Made by a program: the position numbers and the translations under genes. A DNA stretch of 18,592 nt. It comes from JAFDZV01 sp966128725 (GTDB lineage Bacteria; Bacteroidota; Ignavibacteria; OLB7). This document shows, piece after piece, positions 6,842 through 16,200 of this stretch. The notes under the pieces are model-generated. The model was not told the origin of the DNA, searched no databases, and worked only from the letters and a program-made list of their open reading frames with translations. The stretch is from NCBI GenBank assembly GCA_966128725.1, contig CBHYLN010000101.1:1-18592 (forward strand), given 5' to 3'. The first letter of the stretch is position 1. Each line of letters begins with the position of its first letter.

Positions 6842-9800
6842 GATCGGCCTGCCCGGTTGGGTTTGAAGTTGCGGGTTGCGTTTGCCCGGCGCCGTTCGAT
6901 TCATGGCCATCGTGCTCATCGCCACCATCTCCCATGTCATCCGCTCCTTTGTCGCTCAGCCCATGCACGGCCGCATCCGCCTGCCCGGTACCACCCCGTG
7001 CAACCGCATCGCCAGGCGTGGCCGCCGGTGATGCGCGATGTTCCCGCGAGAGATACGAGTAGATCGCCGGGATAACATACAGGGTAAGAGCACCGGAGAA
7101 CAGAAGCCCGCCGATCACGGCTATGCCCATCGACACACGGCTGCCCGAGCCGGCACCCAGCGCCAGCGCGATCGGCAACGTGCCGAGCATCGTGGCAAGG
7201 CTGGTCATGAGAATCGGGCGGAACCGCGAGGCGGCTGCGTCAACAATCGCCTCGGCCACCGCGATCCCCTGCTCCTTCCGCTGATTGGCGAACTCCACAA
7301 TCAGGATGCCGTTCTTGGTGACAAGCCCCACCAGCATGATGATGCCGATCTGGCTGAAGATGTTCAGCGTCTGATTGAAGTACCACAACGAAAGCAACGC
7401 GCCGGCCAGCGCCAGCGGCACCGTCAGCAGGATGATGAACGGATCGAGGAAACTCTCGAACTGGCCGGCCAGCACCAGATAAATCAGTACAAGCGCCAGC
7501 ATGAACGCGAACAGCAGGCTCGACGAACTTTCGGCGTAATCACGCGAGCTGCCGGAAAGCGCAGTGGTGATTGCCGGGTTCAGCGTCCTGGCCGCGATCC
7601 GGTCCATCGCGGCAATGCCGTCGCCGATGGTGCGCCCCGGCGCGGGGCTTGCCGATACCGTTGCCGACACCGACCGGTTGAAGCGGTACAGTTGCGGCGG
7701 CGCGCTGTTGTTCTGCAGGTGCACCAGATTGTCCAAGGGCACCAGTTCGCCCGTACCGGAACGCACCGTTGTTGCCAACAGGTCGGCCGGCGATGCACGG
7801 CGATCGCTTTGAAACGCGCCCAGCACCTGGTACTGCTTGCCGTCGCGCACGAAATAGCCCAGCCGCTGCTCGCTGAACGCAAGCTGCAATGTCTGCGCCA
7901 CATCCAGCACCGACACACCGATGTCGCGCGCGCGGTCGCGGTCGATCGAGACGCGCATCTCCGGCTTGTTGAACTTCAGGTTCACATCCACCGAGCTGAA
8001 CGCCGAATCCTTGGATGCGGCCTCCACGAAGGCCGGCAGCACGGCGCGCAGCGTGTCCAGATCAGGCGCGCGCAATACATACTGCACCGGGAGCCCGCTC
8101 CGCCTGTCGCCGATGGTGGGTTCCTGCGAGGCAAAGGCACGCGCGCCGGTGAGCGTTGCCAGCACCGGAGCCAGCCCCTCGGCCACCTGACTCTGCGTGC
8201 GACGACGCTGCTCGATGGGTTTCAACGGCAGGATCACGATGCCGGAGTTGATCGATCCGGAACCCGGCGCGGCGATCGTGATCACCCCGGCATTCTCCGG
8301 CACCGAATCGTGCAGCAGACGCGAAAGCTGGTCGAGATACTCGGACATATACGCGAACGTCGCACCCTCCGGCGCTGTAGCGTTCACGCGCAGGCGGGCG
8401 CGATCCTCCATCGGCGCCAGTTCCGATTGCAGTGCGCCGCCGGCTACAACGATCAGCACGCCCGAAGCCGCCATCACCACCATCGCCATCCAGCGATACC
8501 GCATGAAGGTTTCCAGCGAGGCCCGATAGCCGCTGGCCATGCGTTGGAAGAACGCTTCGGTGGCGTTGTAGAACCGGCTGTGCGCGCCACCGCGGATAAT
8601 CCGCGTGCTCAGCATCGGCGTAAGCGTAAGGGCCACAAAGGCCGAGATCGCCACCGAGGCCGCGATCACCACCCCGAACTCGCGGAACAGCCGCCCGGTA
8701 AGCCCCTGCATGAACAATACCGGCAGGAACACCGCCACCAGGGCGATCGTTGTGGAGACAACAGCGAAGAGAATCTCGCGCGAACCTTCCAGCCCGGCCT
8801 CGTACGGACGCATGCCGGCCTCGATCTTCGTGTAGATATTCTCCAGCACGACGATGGCGTCATCAACAACCAGACCGATCGCCAGCACGATGCCCAGCAG
8901 CGTAAGCACGTTGATCGAGTAATCCAGCAGGTACATCACGAAGAACGTGCCGATAAGCGATACGGGGATGGCCAGCACCGGGATCAGCGTTGTACGCCAG
9001 TTTCGCAGGAACAGGAAGATGATCAGCACCACCAGCACAAACGCGATGGCGATCGTCTCCTCCACCTCACTGATCGAGCGCTTGATGCCCTCGGTGGTGT
9101 CGTAGACAACGCCCACCTTGATATCGGCCGGCACATCCTTCTTGATCTGTTCGATGCGGCGAAACACTTCCTCGGCAATCGCGATCGCATTGGCGCCGGG
9201 CTGCGGCAGCACGCCCAGCCCGATCATCGGCACGCCGTCGCGGCGAAGCCCGGTGTAGAGATTCTCCGGCGCCATCGAGACATGCCCAACATCGCGCATG
9301 CGCACAACGCGGCCGTCCTGCTCCTTGACGATCATCTCGTTGAACTGCGCGGAGTCCTCCAGCCGCCCCACCGTGCGCAGGGCCAGTTCGGTTGCCCCGC
9401 CCTCGATCTTTCCGGACGGGAGCTCAACGTTTTCGCGGGCCAGCGCCTCGCGGATGTCCAATGGCGTAAGCTGGTACGCGGCAAGCCGATCCGGATCGAG
9501 CCACACGCGCATCGAGTACTTCTTCTCGCCGAAGATGCTCACCTCGCTCACCCCCGGCACATTCTGCAGCCGCTCCTTGAAGATATTGGTGGCGATGTCG
9601 TTCACCTCCATGGGGCCGCGCACATCGCTCTGGACGGTGAGGAACAGGATCGGGTTCTGGTCGGCGTCGGACTTGGCAACCACCGGGGGTTCGGCATCGG
9701 GCGGCAGGTTCTTCACGGCCCGCGAAACGCGGTCGCGAACATCGTTGGCGGCGGTTTCCAGATCCACATCAACAGTGAACTCAACGGTGATCTGGCTGCG

Positions 9801-10061
9801 CTGCTCGCGGCTTACCGAGCTGAGCGTGCGCACGCCGGGCGCCCCGTTGATGGATTCCTCCAACGGCTCGGTGATCTGCGATTCGATCACGTCGGCACTG
9901 GCACCACGGTACTGGGTGGTCACCGTAATCACCGGCGGATCAACCGCCGGATACTCGCGCACGCCCAGGGTAAGAAACCCGAGCACACCGAACAGGACGA
10001 TGCCGATCGACATGACGATCGCCAATACGGGACGACGGATGCTGAGTGCCGAAAGACTCAT
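6834..10061 (-). CDS. RND-family efflux permease, HAE1/AcrB-like
   Basis: Inner-membrane, proton-driven pump of the AcrB/MexB (HAE1) type that moves substrates from periplasm or membrane into the TolC duct. 1075 residues. The N-terminal first helix follows SIRRPVLAIVMSIGI, then a large periplasmic porter loop, transmembrane segments from about 335, a second loop and the C-terminal helices. The proton-relay residues are present: Asp400-Asp401 in AIGLVVDDAIVVLENI and Lys916 in LVGLVTKNGILIVEFANQ, matching AcrB D407, D408 and K940. So it should be active. After the last helix (about residue 1003) there is a tail of about 70 residues rich in Gly, Asp and His (GDGGDEHDGHE), which is unusual. It follows the adaptor gene by 26 bases and overlaps the TolC-like gene by 8. 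Substrate unknown. Confidence 0.96.
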   Translation of the reverse strand: MSLSALSIRRPVLAIVMSIGIVLFGVLGFLTLGVREYPAVDPPVITVTTQYRGASADVIESQITEPLEESINGAPGVRTLSSVSREQRSQITVEFTVDVDLETAANDVRDRVSRAVKNLPPDAEPPVVAKSDADQNPILFLTVQSDVRGPMEVNDIATNIFKERLQNVPGVSEVSIFGEKKYSMRVWLDPDRLAAYQLTPLDIREALARENVELPSGKIEGGATELALRTVGRLEDSAQFNEMIVKEQDGRVVRMRDVGHVSMAPENLYTGLRRDGVPMIGLGVLPQPGANAIAIAEEVFRRIEQIKKDVPADIKVGVVYDTTEGIKRSISEVEETIAIAFVLVVLIIFLFLRNWRTTLIPVLAIPVSLIGTFFVMYLLDYSINVLTLLGIVLAIGLVVDDAIVVLENIYTKIEAGMRPYEAGLEGSREILFAVVSTTIALVAVFLPVLFMQGLTGRLFREFGVVIAASVAISAFVALTLTPMLSTRIIRGGAHSRFYNATEAFFQRMASGYRASLETFMRYRWMAMVVMAASGVLIVVAGGALQSELAPMEDRARLRVNATAPEGATFAYMSEYLDQLSRLLHDSVPENAGVITIAAPGSGSINSGIVILPLKPIEQRRRTQSQVAEGLAPVLATLTGARAFASQEPTIGDRRSGLPVQYVLRAPDLDTLRAVLPAFVEAASKDSAFSSVDVNLKFNKPEMRVSIDRDRARDIGVSVLDVAQTLQLAFSEQRLGYFVRDGKQYQVLGAFQSDRRASPADLLATTVRSGTGELVPLDNLVHLQNNSAPPQLYRFNRSVSATVSASPAPGRTIGDGIAAMDRIAARTLNPAITTALSGSSRDYAESSSSLLFAFMLALVLIYLVLAGQFESFLDPFIILLTVPLALAGALLSLWYFNQTLNIFSQIGIIMLVGLVTKNGILIVEFANQRKEQGIAVAEAIVDAAASRFRPILMTSLATMLGTLPIALALGAGSGSRVSMGIAVIGGLLFSGALTLYVIPAIYSYLSREHRASPAATPGDAVARGGTGQADAAVHGLSDKGADDMGDGGDEHDGHESNGAGQTQPATSNPTGQADHA

Positions 10062-10087
10062 GGGTACCAGCCTGCGATTGGGATGAG

Positions 10088-11179
10088 TTACCGAGCGTCG
10101 ACGGTTGTCAAACGCAGCGAGGAGCCCTGGCGAACCTGAAGAATGCCGGAAGTGATCACCGTGTCGCCTTCAGTGACGCCATCTGTTACCTGCACCATGC
10201 GATCGGTGCGCAACCCGGTTGTGATTCGGCGGACTTCGGCCTTGCCGGCACGGGCAACAAACACCTTCATCCCCTGCGCATCCGGGATCACGGCCTCCGA
10301 CGGCAGCATCAACGCCCGCGGCTGGCGGCCAAGCACAAGCTCGATGGCGGCAAACGCCCCGGGCACAAGGTCATCGCCGCCGGCGTCACAGCGCGCGCGC
10401 ACATCGAGCGTGCGGGTTCCCTTGTCGATACGCGATTCCACGGCGAACACCACTGCCGAATACTGCCGCGACGCACCGGCAACCGTGAACGTGATGGTGC
10501 TGCCCGGGCGCACGGCCTGGGCATAACGCTCGGGTATGGAGAAATCCACCTTGGCCGAACTTGTGCTGCTTAGGCTGGCGATTTTGGTGGATGGCGTGAT
10601 GTACTCGCCGGGGCTGATGTTGCGCAAACCAAGGCGGCCGGCGAACGGCGCGCGAATGCGTGTCTTGGCGATCTGCGCCGTGATAAGATCGATATCCGCA
10701 AGCGCGCTTTCCAGCTCGGTACGGGCTATCTCGTACTCCGATTCGCTGATGGCATCCTTCGCGCGCAGGCCGCGCTGGCGTTCGTCGCGTGCCTTGGCCA
10801 GGTCGCGCCGGGCAATCGCGCTACGCAATTGCGCTTGCAGATCCGCATCGTTGATCGTCACCAGCAGCGCACCCCTGGGCACCGTGCTCCCCTCGCGAAA
10901 CAGGATCTTCATCACCTTGCCGGGCACCTCGCTCTGCAAGTCAACCTGCTCGCCGGCGGCAATCGTTCCGGTGATGCGGATCCTGTCCTCGGCGGCGGAA
11001 GCACGCACCACGAATGCCGACACCGCAAGCGGGCCGGACTTGCCACCCCCTCCGCCGGCCGAACGGCCACCAGTGCCTTTTGCACCGCCCGACGACGAGA
11101 ATATCTTCGGCAGTGCCAGCGCGGCAACAATGGCCAACACCACGGCGGCAATCACGAATCGGCGCGACCTGCGTGTCAT
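10088..11179 (-). CDS. RND periplasmic adaptor (membrane fusion protein)
   Basis: Links the RND permease to the TolC-like duct across the periplasm. 363 residues from the ATG at 11179. A single N-terminal hydrophobic anchor (about 8-24; no lipobox Cys) is followed by a Gly/Ser-rich linker (28-49). Then come the first lipoyl half (about 72-112, VDLQSEVPGKVMKILFREGS), a short alpha-hairpin (113-170), the second lipoyl half (about 172-205, TRIRAPFAGRLGLRNISPGEYI), a beta-barrel and a membrane-proximal domain ending near 360. The start is chosen because the anchor begins there; the 40 in-frame codons upstream look non-coding. No clear Shine-Dalgarno site. First gene of the pump operon. Confidence 0.93.
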   Translation of the reverse strand: MTRRSRRFVIAAVVLAIVAALALPKIFSSSGGAKGTGGRSAGGGGGKSGPLAVSAFVVRASAAEDRIRITGTIAAGEQVDLQSEVPGKVMKILFREGSTVPRGALLVTINDADLQAQLRSAIARRDLAKARDERQRGLRAKDAISESEYEIARTELESALADIDLITAQIAKTRIRAPFAGRLGLRNISPGEYITPSTKIASLSSTSSAKVDFSIPERYAQAVRPGSTITFTVAGASRQYSAVVFAVESRIDKGTRTLDVRARCDAGGDDLVPGAFAAIELVLGRQPRALMLPSEAVIPDAQGMKVFVARAGKAEVRRITTGLRTDRMVQVTDGVTEGDTVITSGILQVRQGSSLRLTTVDAR

Positions 11180-11335
11180 GAACTTCAGTTGGGAGAGTCG
11201 ATGGGATGAACACGGTACCCCTGCGCCGACTTCATGCGTCAAGGTCCGTTTTGCAGAAACTTTGCAGGCGTACGCCGGCCGCTCGCAGCCGGCCGCCAAA
11301 CACGCCGTGGCTGTGGCGCTGCCGGCGCGCTAATC
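11180..11335 (-). promoter_or_regulatory. Gap before the efflux operon with repeated TTTGCAG and a -35-like box
   Basis: Between the persulfide-enzyme stop and the adaptor start. A perfect 6-bp hairpin GCCGGC/GCCGGC (11274-11279 with 11288-11293) could terminate the upstream transcript but has no T tract. Next, two direct repeats TTTGCAG (plus strand, 11250-11256 and 11261-11267) sit 11 bases apart, one helical turn. Seven bases on (minus-strand sense) is TTGACG (11237-11242), without a convincing -10 partner. This could be an activator-regulated pump promoter, or the pump may be read from the upstream gene. Weak. Confidence 0.25.
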
Positions 11336-12745
11336 TCAGCTTGCGGCCTGCGCGGCGGGTTCCAGTTCCAACGGAAGCCCTGCTGCCTCCCACGCCGCCA
11401 GCCCGCCGTCCATATCGCTTACCTGGGCCACGCCCGCGCGCTTCAGGATGCTTGCGGCCATCGATGACCGGTATCCGCCTGCGCAATGCACGATCACCGG
11501 CCGCCCATCGGCAACCAGCGAGCTGGTGTAGTTCTCAAGCTGGCTCAGCGTCACGAAATCGGCACCCGGAATATGCTTGGCAAGGCGCTCGGATTCGCGC
11601 CGCACATCCAACAGGATCGGCGGATGAGCCTGGCCCAGCACATTGGCGACATCGGCCGGCGCCAGACGCTGGAAGCGCTCAACCGCGCGGCCATCGGCGA
11701 CCCAGGAGTCGAACCCGCCGGCGAGATACCCAACGATGTTGTCGTAGCCAACACGCGCGCACCGCATCACCGATTCGGACTCCTCGCCCGGCGCCGCAAC
11801 AATCAGCAGGGGCTCGTGAATGGGCATCAGCGTGCCGACCCACGTGGCGAACTGGCCATCAAGCCCGATGTTCACCGAGCCCGGCACAAATCCCTCGGAA
11901 AAGATGTTGGCATTGCGAGTATCCAGCACGCGCGCGCCCCAGCCGATTTCGTCGGCAAAGGCCTTGGGGTCCAACGCGCGGGCACGGGCCAGCACGTCGC
12001 CTAGCGCGCCGGCGCCGGCACGGTTGATGCCCGCATCGCTCAGGAAATACGCGGGCGCCTCCGGCTGCCCCTCGGTCACCACACGGATGAACTCCTCGCG
12101 CGACATCGGCTGCAGCGCGTAGTTGCCAAGCTTCTCGGCGCCCAGCGTGGAGAACTCCACGTTGCGGAGCGACTTCCCGCAAGCCGATCCCGCGCCGTGC
12201 GCCGGGTAGATGCGCGTATCATCCGGCAGGGTAAGGATCTTCTGGTGCAGGGAATCGTACAGCATCCCGCCCAGTTCGTCCTTGGTGATCCCAACCGCGT
12301 CCAGCAGGTCCGGCCTGCCAACATCGCCGGCAAACAAGGTATCGCCGGTAAACAGCTCGATTGGCTCGCCGGGAGTTGCGCTGTCGGTAGCGGCGATTGT
12401 AATCCCCTCCGGCGTATGGCCCGGGGTCTCCAGAATTTCCAACGTGGCGGTCCCCAACGGCAGCCGATCGCCATCATGCACGCCACGATGCACGAACCTG
12501 GCGTTGGCCCGATGACCTATCACCACTTCGGCGCCGGTGCGCTCGGCCAGTTCCAGGTGCCCCGATACGAAATCCGCGTGCAGATGCGTCTCGATAACAT
12601 ATCGCAACCGCAGACCGTTGGCTTCCAGATAGTCCAGATAGATGGCCACATCGCGCTGCGGATCGATCACCGCGGCTTCACCATCGGAGGCAATCACGTA
12701 CGAGGCATGGGAGAGACAGGCGAGATAGAATCGTTCAAGCTTCAT
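11336..12745 (-). CDS. Persulfide-dioxygenase-like metallo-beta-lactamase fold with two rhodanese domains
   Basis: Probably oxidises persulfides (from sulfide or cysteine breakdown) to sulfite or thiosulfate, like ETHE1 and staphylococcal CstB. 469 residues, cytoplasmic (no signal). Domain 1 (1-245) has the ETHE1-type THLHADFVSGH motif (53-63), GH110 in ETPGHTPEG and TGDTLFAGDVGRPDL (133-147). Predicted iron ligands by analogy are His54, His110 and Asp135. Domain 2 (about 260-355) is a rhodanese fold without the catalytic Cys: the loop reads IVAAPGEE. Domain 3 (about 362-460) is an intact rhodanese with Cys421 in HCAGGYRSS. A dead rhodanese followed by a live one is the CstB arrangement. AAGGA lies 7 bases before the ATG. 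The gene lies 156 bases upstream of the efflux operon on the same strand. The exact substrate and product are inferred. Confidence 0.9.
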   Translation of the reverse strand: MKLERFYLACLSHASYVIASDGEAAVIDPQRDVAIYLDYLEANGLRLRYVIETHLHADFVSGHLELAERTGAEVVIGHRANARFVHRGVHDGDRLPLGTATLEILETPGHTPEGITIAATDSATPGEPIELFTGDTLFAGDVGRPDLLDAVGITKDELGGMLYDSLHQKILTLPDDTRIYPAHGAGSACGKSLRNVEFSTLGAEKLGNYALQPMSREEFIRVVTEGQPEAPAYFLSDAGINRAGAGALGDVLARARALDPKAFADEIGWGARVLDTRNANIFSEGFVPGSVNIGLDGQFATWVGTLMPIHEPLLIVAAPGEESESVMRCARVGYDNIVGYLAGGFDSWVADGRAVERFQRLAPADVANVLGQAHPPILLDVRRESERLAKHIPGADFVTLSQLENYTSSLVADGRPVIVHCAGGYRSSMAASILKRAGVAQVSDMDGGLAAWEAAGLPLELEPAAQAAS

Positions 12746-12752
12746 TGGTCGA

Positions 12753-12808
12753 TCCTTCGAATGCTGCTTGGGGAGGGTTTGGCCTTCGCCATACGACGAA
12801 TAAAGTTA
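12753..12808 (-). promoter_or_regulatory. Shine-Dalgarno site and weak promoter box for the persulfide enzyme
   Basis: Minus strand: AAGGA (12753-12757) is 7 bases from the ATG at 12745, a normal ribosome site. TAACTTTA (12801-12808) matches the Bacteroidota TAnnTTTG box at 7 of 8 places, counting the two free bases, but I see no TTG at 17-23 bases upstream. The ribosome site is firm; the promoter is doubtful. Confidence 0.35.
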
Positions 12809-12916
12809 GCGATCGCGTGTAACGTGGCGGCCGATCGCGCGCAACGAATTGCGACGCTCACCTGCCCCCCAGATCCAGCACTACGCGAACCACCCAAATA
12901 GTCTAGCCTATTCATC

Positions 12917-12948
12917 TTGCGCGATTGGTATTCGTGGCGCTATGTTTG
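12917..12948 (+). promoter_or_regulatory. Bacteroidota-type promoter for the glycosyltransferase gene
   Basis: TTG (12917-12919), 21 bases, then TATGTTTG (12941-12948), a perfect match to the TAnnTTTG -7 box with normal spacing. It points at the glycosyltransferase gene, but the transcript would start near 12955 and carry a leader of about 270 bases. Confidence 0.5.
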
Positions 12949-13087
12949 TGCTGCCCGCAACTGCCAACCGGCGCTACGGCCAATTGAATTTGCGGCGGAA
13001 CACCACCGTGCTCGGATTACCAGTTCCAGAGTTTTTGCGTCACGGACACCTGTAACCATCGGGTTGTGCGGCCAGTTGTGATGCTGG

Positions 13088-13146
13088 CGATCGGCGGCAA
13101 CGTAATTGCCGAACACCGATCGCGGCCGGGGACATACCAGCCCCCG
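13088..13146 (+). repeat. Two hairpins in the glycosyltransferase leader
   Basis: Hairpin 1: CGATCGG (13088-13094) pairs with CCGATCG (13116-13122), and directly inside it CGGCAA (13095-13100) pairs with TTGCCG (13106-13111). That gives 13 pairs with a 4-base bulge and a 5-base loop. Hairpin 2: CGGGG (13127-13131) pairs with CCCCG (13142-13146). No T tract follows. The first is too good to dismiss and may be a leader structure or a DNA operator. Confidence 0.45.
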
Positions 13147-13225
13147 AACGGCAACGCCATGGTCACAACCGACAGGCTCGCCACATGGTTCCGTGCGCCA
13201 CCACCACTTGCTTGAAGAGTACCAG

Positions 13226-16200
13226 ATGCCTGCTATCAGCCTTTGCATGATCGTGAAAAACGAGGAGGAGGTCCTCGCGCGTTGCCTGGATTCGGTTGCG
13301 TCGGTTGTTGACGAGATCGTGATCGTGGATACCGGTTCCACCGATCGTACCATCGAGATCGCTCGCGAGTACGGCGCGAGCATCCATCACTTCGAGTGGA
13401 TCGACGACTTCGCCGCCGCGCGGAATGTATCGTTCCAAAAGGCCACATCGCCGTACATCATGTGGCTGGATGCCGATGATGTTCTGCTGCCCGAGGCGTT
13501 GGAGGGCATTCGCGAACTGAAGAACCGGCTGGACAAGGACGTGTATTATCTGGGGTACGACTACTCGCAGGATGCCTCCGGCCGATCGCTGTGCATGTTG
13601 CAACGCGAACGCATCATTCGCAACGGAGCCGGGATCATCTGGAAGTACCCGATCCACGAATGCCTTGTGGTGGAGCATGCCCATACCACCGAACAGGTTG
13701 GCATCAACATCACGCACATGCGAACACACGCCGGCGCAACGGCCGACGAATCGCGCAACCTGCGCATTCTGGAGCGCGCCGTGCGTACCGATGACTACCG
13801 CAACGACGCACGCATCTGTTATTATCTGGCGCGCGAGTACCACGACGCCGGCCGTGAACAAGAGGCAATCGAGACGTTCCGACGATTCCTGGAACTGCCC
13901 GATGGCTGGATCGAGGATCGTATCTGCTCGAGGCACCGGATAGCGAAATGTTATCTGGCGCTGGCCTTGCGCGAGCCCGAACTGGCCGCCGAACATCGCG
14001 CGCGCGCGCGCGCCGAGGCGAAGCTGGCCCGCGCCATGGACGACCGGTGGGCCGAACCACATTTCACGCTCGGGATGGTTGCCTTTCAGGAAGGCGACAT
14101 GCAGGAAGCGGTGTTCTGGTTCGAGAAATGCCTGCGCCCCGCCCCGCCCGTGCTGAGCCCGTTGGAGACATGGTGCTACACGGCCGGACCGGCAGTACAG
14201 CTCTGCCTGGCGTACGACAGGCTGGGCAACACCGAACTGGCCAGCCATTACAACGAGAAGGCGCTGGAATATCTGCCGCACGACACCGGCCTGCAGGCCA
14301 ACCGTGAGTACTTCCGGCGCAAGCTGATCCCGTCGCTGCGGCCCACGGGAAGCGTGAAGTTGAACCTGGGCGCGGGCAACAAGCGATATCTGGATTACCG
14401 CAGTTGCGACAAGTTCCCCGGCGATGATGTCGACGAGGTGTTCCCGCTTGATCGCATCCCCTATGCCGACGAAACGATCGAGGCAATCCACAGCGAACAC
14501 GCGCTGGAGCACACGTACCACCAAACCGCGCGCGCCGCGTTGGCCGAGTGGTTCCGCGTGCTGAAACCGGGCGGGACCGTTATCCTGAAGCTTCCGGATC
14601 TGGCCGAGTGCTGCCGGCAATTCCTGGCCGCCGAAACGCAGGAACATCGCGACTGGTATCGCTACACGATATATGGGATCCAGCGATCGCTGTGGGGCGA
14701 GCCGATGGAAGGCCAGATCCACCACACCGGTTTTACCGAGCAGGAATTGGTTGAGCAGATGCGCGCGGTGGGATTCGCGATCGACTATCACGGCACGTAC
14801 GACGGCTACGGAACGCCGTCGATCGAGGTACACGCGCACAAGCCAATGCCGGACCTTACGGTGGACATCATCATCCCCACATATACAAACCCCGAGTACC
14901 TGCACGAGTGCGTGCGCAGCATCACCGCTTGCACACCGCATCCGCACCGCGTGATCGTTGTCAACAGCGGGCCACAGGAGAACACCGTTGGCCTGCCGGA
15001 GGGCATCACGGTCGTGCAATCCAACGATCGACTGTGTTTCTCCGAGGCGATCAACATCGGGATCGGCATCGGGCGCTCGCCGTATGTGTGTTTCATGAAC
15101 GACGACGTGATCGTCTCGCACGGATGGCTCGAGCCTCTGGTGCAGGCCGTTCGAGGTCGCACACCAATCGAGGGCGCAAGCGGTCGCGTTGGCATCGCCA
15201 ACCCGCTCTCCAACTGCGACATTGGCTGGTTGCACGATTATGACATGAACGTAGCCGGAATGCCGCTGCTGCCCGGCACAAACACGCTGGTGAACGGCAC
15301 GGTGGGGCTGAAGGGGAACGATCAGCCGGGCATCGCCCCGGAGCTGCTGTACTCGGCGCAGTTCGGGCACACACGGGCGTACAGACGCGATTGGGTGGCG
15401 TTCTTCTGCACGGTTGTGGCACGCGAGGTGCTCAACGATGTCGGCCGTATGGACGAAGAGTTTATCAATGGATCGGAGGATCTGGATTTCTGCCTTCGAG
15501 CCGGGCGTGCCGGTTGGGAGAGTTGCGTTGTTGAATCCAGCTTCGTGTTCCACTTCGGCGGCACCAGCCGCGCGGCCCGGCAACGCGAAATGCCGGAAAT
15601 GTATCAGCAGGAGGATGACGCCAATGTTCGGCGGATCGCGATGAAATACGACCGACCGATTCTGGTGATCCACACCGGACACTCGTACGAGGAATGGACC
15701 TCGCGCAACATCGCATCCGGAGGCATCGGGGGCTCGGAGACGGCTGCGGCACGCATGGCCGAGGAGTTTGCCCTGCTGGGATATCGCGCGATTGTATTCA
15801 GCAGTTGCCCAGGCGATCAGGGCGAGTACAACGGCGTGGAATATCTGGACTATGCCCGCTATCCCGCCTTCGCCGCCACACACGCGGTCGACGTGCTGAT
15901 TGCCTCGCGCTACGTATCCATCCTGCAACAGCCCGTGGTGGCGCGCCGGCGGTATCTATGGGCACACGACATCTTCGCGCTTGGCACCGAGCAGGGCCAG
16001 CACGATCTGGTGCGCGCATGGTACAATCGCCTGGACGGGATATTCTGCCTGAGCCCGTGGCACGTGGAGTACTTCGCAAACCATCACGGCATCCCACGCG
16101 AGAAGATTATCCTTACCGGCAACGGGATCGACGTGGAACGGTTCGCGATCGATGTGCCGAAGCAACCGCTGCGATTTATCTATGCCTCAAGCCCCGATCG

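Larger units (their letters stand above)
12746..13225. other. 480-base divergent gap between the persulfide enzyme and the glycosyltransferase gene
   Basis: Holds the upstream signals of both genes (listed separately). The rest shows two CGATCGCG repeats near 12811 and 12833 that are self-complementary in part, and no believable gene. A 44-codon plus-strand ORF (13081-13215) lacks a ribosome site. Confidence 0.5.

Noticed and set aside
11180..11299. Upstream start adding 40 residues to the pump adaptor
   Set aside because: It would put non-hydrophobic, Cys-containing sequence in front of the membrane anchor.
12743..12793. 16-codon ORF MAKAKPSPSSIRRIDQ ending in ATGA overlap with the persulfide-enzyme start
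   Set aside because: The overlap is suggestive of coupling, but this ORF has no ribosome site of its own, and the enzyme gene already has a good AAGGA.
13081..13215. 44-codon plus-strand ORF ending 10 bases before the glycosyltransferase start
   Set aside because: No Shine-Dalgarno site, it overlaps both leader hairpins, and its composition (PPNGNAMVTTDRLATWFRAP) matches nothing I know. Ribosome profiling could reopen it.
13106..13225. Upstream start adding 40 residues to the glycosyltransferase
   Set aside because: The extension is His/Pro/Arg-rich without domain character, begins inside the leader hairpin, and the GT2 fold starts cleanly at MPAISLCMIVKNEE.
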